A stretch of 64,000 bases of DNA from JARRPM01 sp963792815. GTDB lineage: Bacteria; Pseudomonadota; Gammaproteobacteria; Pseudomonadales; Halieaceae. The translations under genes were made by a program, and so were the position numbers. Position 1 is the first letter of the stretch, and every line of letters begins with the position of its first letter. The stretch covers positions 124,001 to 188,000 of the forward strand of contig CAWBXR010000011.1 of assembly GCA_963792815.1 (NCBI GenBank). The letters run 5' to 3'. The notes beneath the pieces are model-generated. The model saw nothing but the letters and a program-made list of their open reading frames with translations. It was not told where the DNA came from and ran no database searches. Shown piece by piece: positions 1 through 9,109 of the stretch.

Positions 1-718
1 GCAGGGCGACGGAGCGCGCCCCCTTTTGCTCCTGGGCCATCAGCCATTCCCAGAGACCCTCTTCATACATGATATCGGCAGCGCCCATGGGAATGTCCGG
101 TACCGCGGTGCCGCGGAAAATCACGTTGCGGTGCAGGTTGCCGCCGCCCGGGGCGCTGCTCCATTCAAACGCGTTAAAGGTGGTGAATACCCCCGGCTCG
201 TTGTGCGCCGCCGCCGCGTCAGTAACCACTTTCCAACCGCTCTTGACTGATTCGGGCCCCGGGTAGAACGAGGTGTGCTTTGGTTTGGCGCCCCGGTTAT
301 TTTTAACCACATATTCAATAAACCAGTTGCGGCGATCTTCGAAGTCCGTCAGGCCGATCAGTTCCTGTATCTGCGGGTTGTCGTGCCCGGGTGTGCCCGG
401 ATGCATGGCAGCGTATATCTCGCCGAGGTACTCGGCGTGGTCCGTGACCGCGGCAAAATCCAGCGGACGGCGCATCTTGTGCGGCTGGCCGTTCACAACC
501 ACGGACTCGCCTTTGGCAAACCGGTAGGCGTCACCGGGGGTCTGCCTCGTCCCGCCCAGGAACGCGTCCAGGGAGTAGGCGGTATGCACGTGGGTCTCAC
601 CGAAATACAGGTTCTTTTCCCGGTTCTGCGGGATATCGTTCGCCGCCAGCGGATGGCCGGCAGCGCCGGCCAGCAGCGCCGCGGCGACAGCCCTCAACAA
701 GATGCGTGGTGCATGCAT
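1..718 (-). CDS. DUF3604 protein, N-terminal part (runs off window)
   Basis: The frame is open from an ATG at 718 to the window edge, giving about 239 residues; the C-terminal half lies outside. An AGGAGA ribosome site sits just upstream. The N-terminus is a signal peptide (MHAPRILLRAVAAALLAGAA), so the protein is exported. Next comes the PHP-like metal-site signature YFGETHVHTAYS, then VTDHAEYLG, then a family block ending in GGGNLHRNVIF. DUF3604 proteins are predicted periplasmic metal-dependent hydrolases of unknown substrate. The gene starts 16 bases after the end of a second DUF3604 gene, so the two are probably co-transcribed and arose by duplication. The substrate cannot be inferred here. 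Confidence 0.85.
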   Translation of the reverse strand, partial: MHAPRILLRAVAAALLAGAAGHPLAANDIPQNREKNLYFGETHVHTAYSLDAFLGGTRQTPGDAYRFAKGESVVVNGQPHKMRRPLDFAAVTDHAEYLGEIYAAMHPGTPGHDNPQIQELIGLTDFEDRRNWFIEYVVKNNRGAKPKHTSFYPGPESVKSGWKVVTDAAAAHNEPGVFTTFNAFEWSSAPGGGNLHRNVIFRGTAVPDIPMGAADIMYEEGLWEWLMAQEQKGARSVAL

Positions 719-734
719 GGGTACTTTTCTCCTG

Positions 735-2634
735 TTATTCAGGGTTGTACCAGATCGGCGAAGTGTAGGCCCTTTCCTGGGTTTTCAACGGGATATCCGC
801 CGGCAAATCGAGCTTGAACTTTACCCGGTCATAGGCGGTCCAGCGCGGGGTTGGAATCTCGATCACCCGGGCGTAGTAAAAAGCCCGCAGGCCCGGATCG
901 AAATCCGGGTCGGTCCAGACCGCGCCCAGTTCGGCGGCGCCGATGGTGTTGGTCCAGCTCGGGATGGACAGGTCGACGGTGTCGCCTACGGCGGGGAGTT
1001 TGCCATTGGCGCCGGGCTTGCGCTCACCCGACCAGGCGATGTCGTACACTTTTTCCTGCGGCTCGCCACTGGCGTCCAGCCAGCCCTTGATCACCTGCAC
1101 CCGGTCCAGGTTGGCCCCCATCGGGTCGCGCTGGGCATAGACCAGGAATTGCGGTGCTCCCTTGCCCGAAGCTTTCAGGTCTGACCCCATCGGTACGCCT
1201 TTGCCATAGCCTATGCGCGCCAGGTCCCGCTGCAACAGGTCCTGCTGCTCGAAGCCCCAGCCGCCGAAAAAGCGCACCCGGATGCGCGGCCCGGTGGTGG
1301 CGTACGCCTCGCGGCGCTCCATCGCGTCGAACAGGGCATCGCGCGTGTTGTCGGTGGCCCAGACCGCCGTCATGCCCGCCGAGGAGTAGCGCCAGCCCTT
1401 GTAACCCAGGCCCAGCTTCTCGTTGCCCTTGGCCTCGTGGATCGCGCGCCCGGGATTTGGCTCGTAAATAGGAAACTTTCCAAAGAAGTTGTCGTCATCC
1501 ACGGTGCTGAGGCCGACATGGGTGTCAGTGGCCCCTATCATGCCGAACTTGAAGGGGTTGGTCCCCAGTGTTGCCTCCAGTAGCAGGCCGCGCAGCAGTC
1601 CCGAGCGGGCGTACTCCCCCGGCAGCATGGCAGGGGTCTTGGCTTCGGTCAGGTCCAGGTTACCCCAGTCCCAGTTGTCGTAGTCGGCGAATTCATCCTC
1701 GTTGGATAGCTGCGGGTGGGTTTCCCCATCGCCTTTAAGCTGGGTGACTTCATACAGCCGCTCCCATTTCTGCCGGCTTTTGGCATAGGCGGCGTCAAGT
1801 GGAGCGCCATCTGCGAAGTCGTCCTCCAGGGCGAACATCATGCCGTTGGACAGATTGCCGTTGTGGGGAATGGCGGTGACATTGCCGCCGGTCTTGTTTT
1901 CATAGTCCTGCATCCAGGCCCACAGGTCCCGGGGGTTGGGGCTGCCCACCGGGGCGGGTGGTCGTGTAGGGCACCACCTGGCCGGCCCGCTCGGGGCCGT
2001 CGCGGAAAATCACGTTGCGGTGCAGGTTGTTGCCCTTGACTAGGGAGGTCCACTCGTAGCCTATGAACGTGGTGAACTGGTGGGGATTGTTGAAGTCCTC
2101 AGCAGCCTGGATCAGTTGCTTCCATACTTTCGCATAGGCCGGGTTCCCGGGCTGGTAGTTGAGGGCCGGTGAGAGTGTACCCTGGGCAAACTGGCTGATC
2201 AGTTCCTGGGTGGCCTGCATCGCCACCTTGCCGCCCTGCTTGAAGGCTTCGTGCATCCTCTTCCCGGTCGGGTCTGCCATGATGTTGGGGGCGCCGGCAA
2301 TGAGGTCGGTGATCATGCCCATGGCGTCGGAGTGGTCGGTGATCATGTAAAAGTCATAGGGCCGCTCGAGCTTCACCGGCAGGCCGGTGTTGGAGGTCAC
2401 CTGCTCGCCCCGGGCGAAGCGGTAGGCATCAGCGGGCATCAGGGTGGTACCTGCGCCACCCGCGTCACCGGACAGGGCCGTGTGCACATGGGTGTCCCCG
2501 AAGAACACGTCAGTGGGATAGTCGACGTCAGCGTAGGGGGAATAGGGGCGGCTTGTCGGGCTTTCGTTCGCTGCCGCGATACTGGCCGGTAGCGCCAGGG
2601 CGAGGCAGAGTGCGGTTCTCTTTATTGTGTTCAT
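735..2634 (-). CDS. DUF3604 protein with apparent one-base frameshift
   Basis: Two overlapping frames together form one DUF3604 protein of about 630 residues. The 5' frame starts at ATG 2634 behind AAAGG and carries a signal peptide (MNTIKRTALCLALALPASIAAA), FFGDTHVHTALSG and ITDHSDAMG. It stays on family up to VVPYTTTRP and then runs into a stop at 1900. The 3' frame resumes at once with VGSPNPRDLWAWMQDYE and runs to a C-terminus like that of the third DUF3604 gene in this window (ERAYTSPIWYNPE against ERAYTSPIWYVP). Removing one base around 1949-1953 (CCCCGG/GGTGGG context) restores one frame. Either this is a pseudogene or, more likely, the sequence has an extra base. Predicted periplasmic metal-dependent hydrolase, substrate unknown. 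Confidence 0.8.
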
Positions 2635-2732
2635 GGCAGACCTTTCGCGTGATGTTGTGACAAGGTAAAACTGATACCCGCACAAGTGTAGTCACAGTTT
2701 GAGTCTGCAGCTTTGGAAATGGCGACAAAATG

Positions 2733-3140
2733 TCAGTCGATCAGCTCGCACAGACCTTTGAACACCAGCTCACTGTAAGTGACAATCCCCAGCACCTTGC
2801 CGTTTTCGATGACGGGCACGCTCGACAGGCCGAACTGATCAAACATCCGCGCGCAGTGGCGCACGTCCATGTCGGGGTCCAGCGAAACGACCGGTTTGGA
2901 CATGATTTCGTACACGTTCACGCGATCGGGGGCGCGATCCCTGGCCAGCACTTTTTTAGCAATATCCGACAGCAGCAGGATGCCGTGGGCATCGTGTTCA
3001 TGGCGCTTTTTCACCATGATCACACTGGCGTCTGCCGCCCTCATGGCGTCCAGTGCTTCCCTGACGGTGGCCAGCCCGTCCAGTTCCAGGTGTTCCGTGT
3101 GCATCACGTCCCTGGCCTTGATGATTTTCTTCCTGTTCAC
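2733..3140 (-). CDS. CBS-domain protein
   Basis: A 135-residue protein made almost entirely of a pair of CBS motifs (about residues 10-68 and 75-130; for example REALDAMRAADASVIMV and SVPVIENGKVLGIVTYSEL). Such stand-alone Bateman modules usually bind adenine nucleotides and regulate a partner. The start is a GTG that overlaps the stop of the P-II-like gene (GTGA), which implies translational coupling. It is the last gene of a four-gene operon with two DUF1538 membrane proteins and a P-II-like protein. That context suggests it helps sense energy state for the putative DUF1538 transporter. The ligand is not known. Confidence 0.85.
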   Translation of the reverse strand: MNRKKIIKARDVMHTEHLELDGLATVREALDAMRAADASVIMVKKRHEHDAHGILLLSDIAKKVLARDRAPDRVNVYEIMSKPVVSLDPDMDVRHCARMFDQFGLSSVPVIENGKVLGIVTYSELVFKGLCELID

Positions 3141-3487
3141 AGTAATTCCCCTACGTCGTTGGTGATTTTCCGGGCCTGGGCGACGACGCCTACCGCGTCC
3201 TCCACGTCCAGCTGGAAAGCGATACCGGTGCCGGGTTCGTCGTCGAAGCGGCCGGCGCGGCTGATTTCCTCCAGTATTGTGCGGCTCAGGTGTTCCTCCA
3301 CCAGCATCAACAGCACGTCCCGCTGGGTTTCCAGGGACAAGCCGAAGAAGGTTTTGGTCACCTTCAGGCCCTCGCCACGGGCATTGTGGATAATGGTCGC
3401 GCCTGTCGCGCCACTCTCCCGGGCCACGTCCAGTACGGCGTCAGTCTTCTTGTCTTCCACGAATACGATAATCATTTTGAAATGCAT
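3137..3487 (-). CDS. P-II-like regulator next to DUF1538
   Basis: A 116-residue protein with a P-II/GlnB-like fold signature (MHFKMIIVFVEDKKTDAVLD at the start, then the segment SGATGATIIHNARGEG). It lacks the classical T-loop tyrosine context of GlnB, so it belongs to the divergent P-II-like group often found beside DUF1538 genes rather than to nitrogen control proper. ATG 3487 is chosen because a strong GAGGAG lies just upstream. However, the reading frame of the preceding DUF1538 gene runs into this gene without a stop, so a fusion cannot be excluded. Its stop overlaps the start of the CBS gene. Likely role: cytoplasmic regulator of the DUF1538 membrane protein. Confidence 0.75.
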   Translation of the reverse strand: MHFKMIIVFVEDKKTDAVLDVARESGATGATIIHNARGEGLKVTKTFFGLSLETQRDVLLMLVEEHLSRTILEEISRAGRFDDEPGTGIAFQLDVEDAVGVVAQARKITNDVGELL

Positions 3488-4313
3488 GCTGGTCTCCTCG
3501 TGTAACCTTTCATTGTTTGTCTGGCGTTGTCTTTTGCGTCGGCCGACCCGCCCGCGAATTTCGGCCAGTTGGGCATAGGCCATGACCGACAGAATCGGGA
3601 ACAGGCTGGCAAACGCGATCAGGCCGAAGCCGTCGATCAGTGGATTCCGTCCCGGCACCGTTTCTGACAGGCCAAGGCCCAGGGCTGCCACCAGCGGCAC
3701 CGTGACGGTGGAGGTGGTGACGCCCCCCGAATCGTAGGCCAGCGGGATGATAAGTTTCGGGGCCACCATGGTCTGCAGCACCACCAGGATGTAGCCTCCT
3801 ATGATGTACCAGTGAATGGGGTCCCCCACGACGATGCGGTAGCAGCCCAGGGAAATCCCCACCGCCACCCCCAGCGCCACGGATATGCGCAGGCCTGCAA
3901 TGCTGATCGCGCCGCCGGACACCTCGTTGGCTTTTATGGCGACCGCGATCAGCGACGGCTCCGCGATCGTAGTGGCTGAAGCCGATGGCAAAGGCGAAGA
4001 TATACACCCAATAGTAGTCTCGCCAGTCGATGGCGCCGCCCAGTGCGGCTGCGTGATGGCTGGCCTGGATAAACACCGGGTCGGTCAGTTGCGCCGCCAT
4101 CAGCCGGCCCAGGGGAAACAGGCACAACTCCAGCCCCAGCAGGAACAGCGACAGGCCCACCAGTACCCAGAGGAAGCCCCACAGGATTTCGCCGAAGTGC
4201 GCGGGTTTCCGGCGCAGTACCAGGAACTGGAAACCGAAGATAATCACGGCGATGGGCAGCACGTCATTGACAGTACCCAGGGTGACATCCGCTATTGCAG
4301 TCACGATGTTCAT
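3488..4313 (-). CDS. DUF1538 membrane protein (second copy), apparent frameshift
   Basis: Starts at ATG 4313 overlapping the stop of the first DUF1538 gene (TGATG). The N-terminal part (MNIVTAIADVTLGTVNDVLP, several hydrophobic spans, IFAFAIGFS) is in one frame. The rest (TTIAEPSLIAVAIKANEV, GGVTTSTVTVPLVAALGLGL, GRNPLIDGFGLIAFASLFP) is in another. Deleting one base at about 3974-3975 gives GFSTTIAEP, which matches GFGTTVAEP in the neighbouring paralogue, so a single inserted C is the simplest reading. After correction no stop occurs before the P-II-like gene. DUF1538 proteins are polytopic inner-membrane proteins of unknown function, usually paired and accompanied by P-II-like and CBS genes. 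Confidence 0.75.
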
Positions 4314-5047
4314 CAGATCAGCATGCCGTAGATCATGACAAAGATCATGGGACTGAGGGAGGCCAGGGCAATCAGGCCGAAACCGTCGATCATGGGGTTG
4401 CGACCCCTGATCGAGGAAGCCAGGCCAACGCCGAGCGCCGTCACCAGTGGCACTGTGATGGTCGAGGTAGTTACCCCGCCGGAATCGTAGGCGATGCCGA
4501 TAATCTCCTCGGGGGCAAACATGGTGATGATTACTACCAGCACATACCCGCCGATGATGAGCCACTGCAGCGGCCAGCCCTTGAGTATACGGACCACACC
4601 CAGAACGATAGCCAGCCCAACCGAAAGGGCTACTGTATAGCGCAGGCCATTGGCGTATTGCTCCCTGGCGGTATCATCGTCGTCGATCATCGCGCCGGCC
4701 GCGGCCACATCCGCGGCCTCTGCCGCCACCGCAATCAGCGCGGGTTCCGCGACAGTGGTGCCGAACCCGAGGCAGAAAGCGAATGCTATCAGCCAGAACA
4801 GGCTGCCCTTGCGGGCGAAGGCGGTGGCCATCGATTCGCCTATGGGAAACAGGCCCTGCTCCAGGCCGTGGATGAAGAAAGTCAGCCCCAGCACCACGAA
4901 CAGCACGCCCAACAGCAGTTCGCCCATATTGGGCAGGGGTTGTTGCAGCACCGCGAACTGGAAGAAAACGATGACCAGGAAAATCGGCAGCAGGTCGCGC
5001 AGGCTGCCGAGCATCGATTTGGATAGTCTTAGCAGGGTTGTTTTCAC
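4313..5047 (-). CDS. DUF1538 membrane protein (first copy)
   Basis: About 244 residues with six or so hydrophobic segments, including LPIFLVIVFFQFAVL, LLLGVLFVVLGLTFFIHGL and WLIIGGYVLVVIITMF. The repeat-like motif GGVTTSTITVPLVTALGVGL followed by RGRNPMIDGFGLIAL is typical of DUF1538, a predicted inner-membrane transporter-like family. GTG 5047 is preferred because GAAGAGAG lies directly upstream; an upstream TTG at 5083 would add residues that do not resemble a membrane-protein start. First gene of the DUF1538-DUF1538-P-II-CBS operon. The two DUF1538 proteins probably form a heteromeric membrane complex controlled by the two small regulators. Substrate unknown. Confidence 0.8.
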   Translation of the reverse strand: MKTTLLRLSKSMLGSLRDLLPIFLVIVFFQFAVLQQPLPNMGELLLGVLFVVLGLTFFIHGLEQGLFPIGESMATAFARKGSLFWLIAFAFCLGFGTTVAEPALIAVAAEAADVAAAGAMIDDDDTAREQYANGLRYTVALSVGLAIVLGVVRILKGWPLQWLIIGGYVLVVIITMFAPEEIIGIAYDSGGVTTSTITVPLVTALGVGLASSIRGRNPMIDGFGLIALASLSPMIFVMIYGMLI

Positions 5048-5324
5048 GCAGCTCTCTTCGTTATTAGGCTGTGAGCATACCAATTGCGGATCACCTGAAT
5101 ATTGACCTGTTTCGATAAATCGTCGCTTAACTCTTTATTTCTCGCCAGGTTGGCGCTGGATCCGGGCTGGATCTTCAAGTGTTTTGTAGCCGGCTGCTGC
5201 CTTATAATGGCGCACTGGTTCATACCTGATCATTGCGGTCCTGGACGAGTTGGCTTTTACCCCTCCACCGCGGGACGCATGCAACGGGCGTACTTTCATT
5301 CAACGGACAGCTCCGGGTGTTTCT

Positions 5325-5675
5325 ATGAAGCAATACATGATTCCAGTTGCAGTGGTGGCCGTGCTCTCGGCCTGCACCACCACCGACGAGATCATCATCG
5401 ACAAAAAGGGCGTGGACATGGCGCGCTATGAGCAGGACCTGGCGGAGTGCCGTAGTTATTCCGAAGAGGTCAGGACCGGGGAGAAGGTCGCCAAGGGCGC
5501 GGCTTCCGGCGCGGTGGTGGGCGGCCTCATCGGTGCGATTACCGGCGATGCCGGCAAGGCGGCCGGGGTTGGCGCTGTCGGTGGCGGTGCCAGGGGAGCG
5601 AATGAGGGCTCCCAGGACGAGGTCAGGGTGGTCAAACAGTGCCTGCGGGGCAGGGGTTACAAAGTACTGAACTGA
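5325..5675 (+). CDS. glycine-zipper lipoprotein
   Basis: 116 residues. A short signal peptide ends in the lipobox LSAC (MKQYMIPVAVVAVLSAC), so the mature protein is a lipoprotein. The middle contains a glycine-zipper segment (residues about 60-95: ASGAVVGGLIGAITGDAGKA, then GVGAVGGGARG) seen in outer-membrane-associated proteins such as the Rick_17kDa/SlyB-like group. The C-terminus VKQCLRGRGYKVLN resembles many small envelope lipoproteins of this type. The 277 bases between this gene and the divergent DUF1538 operon hold the promoters. It converges on avtA. Probable structural envelope protein; no enzymatic role is visible. Confidence 0.8.
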   Translation: MKQYMIPVAVVAVLSACTTTDEIIIDKKGVDMARYEQDLAECRSYSEEVRTGEKVAKGAASGAVVGGLIGAITGDAGKAAGVGAVGGGARGANEGSQDEVRVVKQCLRGRGYKVLN

Positions 5676-5696
5676 GGCCCCCGTCCCGCGGGTTGC

Positions 5697-6953
5697 TTAC
5701 GAAGCCCGGTAAGCGAGAGCGACTTCCTCGGCAATGATTGTCACCCCGCGCCTGACGGTGTCCGCATCGCTGGCATAGGAAACCCGGATGCACTGGTGCT
5801 TGTGGGGCCAGTCATCATCGAGTCCCACAAAAAAATTGTGACCCGGTACGACCAGCACACCGCGTTGCTTCAGGCGCTGGTAGAGCTGCTGGCTGCTGAT
5901 CGGCAGGTCCTCGAACCACAGCCACAGGAAGATGGCGCCCTCAGGTTTGTGGATGTGGTAGGGCAGGTCCCCCAGCTGCTGGCGGAACCAGGTGACGGTC
6001 TGCTGTGAGCGCTCGCGGTAAAAGGGCTCGATATGGTCCCGGCTGAGACTGAGGATCTCGCCGCTGTCGAACAGGGCGCTGGCCAGGGCCGGGCCCAGGT
6101 TGCCGCAGGCCAGGCTGACGATGGTATTGGCGTTGGTAAAGGCCCGGATGATGTCTTCCCGGGCGATGACGATACCCGTGCGAGCCCCGGGCAGGCCCAG
6201 CTTTGACAGGCTCAGGCTGAGTATGGTGTTGTCGTTCCAGTGGGGGGTGGCTTCGGTGAACACGATGTTGGGAAAGGGCAGGCCGTAAGCGCCGTCGACG
6301 ATCAGGGGTATGTCCCGGGCCCTGGCGATGGCGTCCAGGTGGGTCATCTCTTCGTCGGTGAGTACGTTGCCGGTCGGATTGGTGGGGCGCGATACGCAAA
6401 GTGCCCCGATATTCCCGGCGGATTCCAGGTGGGAAAAGTCCACGTGGTACTTGAACAGGTGGTCCCCCAGCAGCTCGATACTGGGGCGGGTTGCGGTAAA
6501 AAAGTTGTCGGACAGCCCGATATCGCCGTAGCCGATATACTCCGGCGCCAGCGGCAGGTGAATGGAGCGCCTGCTGCCATCGGGCATGGTTCCCGCAAAC
6601 ATGTTGTAGAGCACGAAGAAGGCCGACTGGCTGCCATTGCTGATGGTGATGTTGTCTGCTTTCAGTCCCCAGTCGAACTGCCGGTTGAGAAAGCCGGCCA
6701 GTTGCTGGCGAAAGGCGCGGTCCCCCTGGGGCGACTGATAGACGCCGAACAGGCTGTGGCGCTGGGCCGGGTCGGCGAGGATGTCCTCCAGGCGCTGCCG
6801 GAACGCATCCTCCACCGCCGGCACCCGGCCGGGGTTGCCGCCGCCCATGAAAATCATGTCCGGGTTGTCCGCAAGGGCGCTGCTGAGGTCATCCATCAGT
6901 TCGACGATGCCGGATTCGCCGGCGAATTTGGTGCCGAAGGCCGATAATTTCAC
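5697..6953 (-). CDS. avtA: valine-pyruvate aminotransferase
   Basis: 418 residues, the usual AvtA length, and collinear with Escherichia coli AvtA as I recall it: GGGNPG near the start, NGSQSAFFVLYNMFAG, LPLAPEYIGYGD, CVSRPTNPTGNVLTDEEM, the PLP-lysine block SLSLSKLGLPGARTG and HKPEGAIFLWLWFEDLPI. It is a cytoplasmic fold-type I PLP enzyme that transfers amino groups between valine and pyruvate, or alanine and 2-ketoisovalerate. It stands alone, converging with the lipoprotein gene and diverging from the oxygenase gene that opens the lipid island. Confidence in the family is high because similarity runs along the whole length. Confidence 0.92.
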   Translation of the reverse strand: MKLSAFGTKFAGESGIVELMDDLSSALADNPDMIFMGGGNPGRVPAVEDAFRQRLEDILADPAQRHSLFGVYQSPQGDRAFRQQLAGFLNRQFDWGLKADNITISNGSQSAFFVLYNMFAGTMPDGSRRSIHLPLAPEYIGYGDIGLSDNFFTATRPSIELLGDHLFKYHVDFSHLESAGNIGALCVSRPTNPTGNVLTDEEMTHLDAIARARDIPLIVDGAYGLPFPNIVFTEATPHWNDNTILSLSLSKLGLPGARTGIVIAREDIIRAFTNANTIVSLACGNLGPALASALFDSGEILSLSRDHIEPFYRERSQQTVTWFRQQLGDLPYHIHKPEGAIFLWLWFEDLPISSQQLYQRLKQRGVLVVPGHNFFVGLDDDWPHKHQCIRVSYASDADTVRRGVTIIAEEVALAYRAS

Positions 6954-7101
6954 GGGGCCTGTCCCTCTGGGTAACGAGGGTGGATTTTAGCTTATGCAGG
7001 CCTTGAGCGCACCGCACCGCATTGGTGCATTTCATTTCCTCAGGGCCGGGTGCCTGCTCCGGCCGCGACCCGACGGTTGGCAGGAGTAACAAAATTGCCA
7101 C

Positions 7102-7130
7102 TGTCCATAGTCCGGGTCCGGCCGTATACT
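7102..7130 (+). promoter_or_regulatory. candidate sigma70 promoter before the first oxygenase gene
   Basis: TATACT at 7125-7130 is a good -10 match. A weak -35 candidate, TGTCCA at 7102-7107, lies 17 bases upstream. This is 35 bases before the start codon chosen for the downstream gene at 7166. Only the -10 is convincing. Confidence 0.3.
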
Positions 7131-7165
7131 TTTGCCTTTATTTCATCTGGTGGAAGATGAGTTCA

Positions 7166-7918
7166 ATGGACCTGCAGTATTTGAACCCTGCGGTGCTGGA
7201 CGCTATAGATTCGACGGCGTTTCGCACCCGTGAACCCTTTCCCTGGGTTAACCCGCAGTACTTTATCCGGGATGAGCGCTACCCGGAGCTCCTGGCGAGC
7301 ATGCCCGATATATCGCAGTTTCGCGCTTTTTTTGGCAAGCAGCGCAAGCACGGCCAGGCCAGCCACGACCGCTATGTTCTCGATTTCGAGGAGGGCATGG
7401 AGCTTTCCCCCCCCTGGAGCCAATTGATCGAGGAACTGCGCGGCGACGCCTATCGGAAATTTATCTGCAAGATGCTGGATGTGAGCCATGTGCGGTTTCG
7501 CTTTCACTGGCATTTCACCCCGAACGGGGGTGAAGTCTCCCCTCACTGCGATTCCAAGGGCAAGATCGGCTCCCAGATCTTCTACCTCAATACCGCGGAT
7601 GACTGGCAGTGGGACTGGGGCGGCGAGACGGTGATTCTCGATGATGGCGGCAAGATAAGCGCGGACAATGCCCCGGGTTTTGATGACTTTATTGCAAATT
7701 ACCCGGCAGAAACCCGGGACAACCGCAGCCTCATTTTCGGGCGCCGGGGTAATTCCTGGCACGGGGTGCGGCGCATCAACTGCCCGGACAACTATTTTCG
7801 CAAGGTATTCATCGTGGTGTTCGAGGAGTATCGCCCGATGCGTATGGCAGCCAAAAAATTACGTCGACTCGTGACCGGTGCCGAACTGGTGACGGAAAAA
7901 GAACGCCTGATGTACTGA
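7166..7918 (+). CDS. 2-oxoglutarate/Fe(II) dioxygenase-like protein
   Basis: About 250 residues. ATG 7166 is chosen because GGAAGA lies eight bases upstream; ATG 7157 in the same frame is possible. The metal site looks complete: SPHCD gives the HxD pair, and NSWHGVRRI gives the distal histidine with a basic residue downstream. The fold resembles prolyl-hydroxylase-like oxygenases. It is a paralogue of the protein at 40140-40856: FRFHWHFTPNGGEVSPHCD against FRFHWHYTPSGCDVSPHCD, and both have WGG followed by LDDGG. The two copies lie near the two ends of the lipid island, which suggests related hydroxylation steps on the lipid or its head group. The substrate is inferred only from context. Confidence 0.75.
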   Translation: MDLQYLNPAVLDAIDSTAFRTREPFPWVNPQYFIRDERYPELLASMPDISQFRAFFGKQRKHGQASHDRYVLDFEEGMELSPPWSQLIEELRGDAYRKFICKMLDVSHVRFRFHWHFTPNGGEVSPHCDSKGKIGSQIFYLNTADDWQWDWGGETVILDDGGKISADNAPGFDDFIANYPAETRDNRSLIFGRRGNSWHGVRRINCPDNYFRKVFIVVFEEYRPMRMAAKKLRRLVTGAELVTEKERLMY

Positions 7919-7924
7919 CCCTCC

Positions 7925-8833
7925 ATGCAGTCTGCCAGCAAACCACCGTTGTTGATCCTGGGCGCGCCTCCCCGGGGAGGTAATCACCTGTTGCGGGGGC
8001 TGCTGGACCACCATCCCCAATTACTGCTGCCGCCGGACGAGGACTACTTCGTCCGGCACCTGTCCCGTCACCCCCTGCTGCGCTGGCGCGGCATGCTCAA
8101 GTCCCGTAATGGGGCCCCCGGTTTTTTTCGCCAGTTACAGAAAGACGGTCACCTGGAGCGGATCAATGCCGGCCATGGTACCGAGGTGTTCGGCACCGAG
8201 GATTCCCTGGACCTGGCGGCCTACTACCGCTATATCAGTGAGCATCACGAGCGGGCCAGCCTGGATAACCTGGTGCGCAACCACGTCGAGGCACTGGCGG
8301 TGGCATTGGGTCATGTGGAGGGCGACGGCCGTCTGCGGGTCATATTCTGCGCCCTGCAACCCAGCAACAGCGACCTCAGTCGGGTCGGCCGGCTGCTGGC
8401 GCGCAGCTACGATGTGCGGGGTATTTTCCTGGTCCGGGACCCCAGGGCCCACCTGAGTTCGAAGCTGGTGCGCAATCCCACCCTGAGCCTCGGCCGCTTC
8501 TGCCAGCGGCAGAATCGTTACTGGGAGGAAATCGACGAGTTCGCCGCCAATTTCGGGCCGGTGCTGCGCCTGCGTTTTGAGGAGTTGGTCACCAACACGG
8601 AAGCGTGCATGCGCCAGGTTTGCGAGTTTGCCGGCATCGATTTTTCACCGGCCGTGCTGGAGTACACCCAGGGCGGGGAGGCCAGCCGCAGCAATTCGTC
8701 TTTCGGTGCCAGTCCCGGCATCGACCACGGTGTGTTGACGCGCTACCGCGATACCCTGCCGGCGGAAACCGTGGCCTATCTCGAACAGCACTGCCTGCCC
8801 GAATTGTTCTGGCCCGGGGTGCCTCGAAACTAG
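7925..8833 (+). CDS. sulfotransferase family protein (divergent type)
   Basis: 302 residues. The N-terminal P-loop LLILGAPPRGGNHLLRGLL corresponds to the PAPS 5'-phosphosulfate loop. GIFLVRDPRAHLSSKL corresponds to the 3'-phosphate-binding arginine/serine motif (RDPR followed by S). LRLRFEELVTN is a further family feature. It differs clearly from the other four sulfotransferases in this window: no KSGRTW motif and no C-terminal KVGGYR. It would transfer sulfate from PAPS in the cytoplasm to an acceptor hydroxyl. It follows the oxygenase gene by only six bases, so the two are probably co-transcribed. Acceptor unknown; a lipid or glycan is suggested by context. Confidence 0.7.
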   Translation: MQSASKPPLLILGAPPRGGNHLLRGLLDHHPQLLLPPDEDYFVRHLSRHPLLRWRGMLKSRNGAPGFFRQLQKDGHLERINAGHGTEVFGTEDSLDLAAYYRYISEHHERASLDNLVRNHVEALAVALGHVEGDGRLRVIFCALQPSNSDLSRVGRLLARSYDVRGIFLVRDPRAHLSSKLVRNPTLSLGRFCQRQNRYWEEIDEFAANFGPVLRLRFEELVTNTEACMRQVCEFAGIDFSPAVLEYTQGGEASRSNSSFGASPGIDHGVLTRYRDTLPAETVAYLEQHCLPELFWPGVPRN

Positions 8834-9105
8834 AGTTTGTGGGCCTTCGGCCAGTGCCGCTTGAGGCAGATCCACTGCTCCGGATACTCCCTGATCCAGT
8901 CCTCGAAGTACCGGCTCACCTGCACCGTCAGGTCAACAGCCTGGTCGTCCAGGGACGCTTCCGGCTGCCCGCTTATGATGGGGTCGTATACGCCGATGCG
9001 AAAGCGGCTGCCGGGCAGGCGTTCGGCCCTGATCGGCAACAGCGCGGCCTTGGAGATCAACTTCACCCCGAAAGATTCGCGCAACTTGAGCATCATCTTC
9101 CGCAG
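8830..9105 (-). pseudogene. C-terminal fragment of a LpxL-type acyltransferase
   Basis: The frame from about 9105 down to 8830 encodes only the last 90 or so residues of a lipid A-type acyltransferase: LLPIRAERLPGSRFRIGVYD, then RYFEDWIREYPEQWICLKRHW. The last block is close to the C-terminus of the intact gene at 9705-10694 (HFEDWIRQNPADWFCSKRLW). The catalytic HxxxxD/E region is missing. The homology begins right after the stop of the fatty acid hydroxylase gene, as if that gene replaced the 5' two thirds of a duplicated acyltransferase. A start ATG at 9099 with GGAAG next to it could still allow expression of a short peptide. Best read as a relic. Confidence 0.7.
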
Positions 9106-9109
9106 CGCG

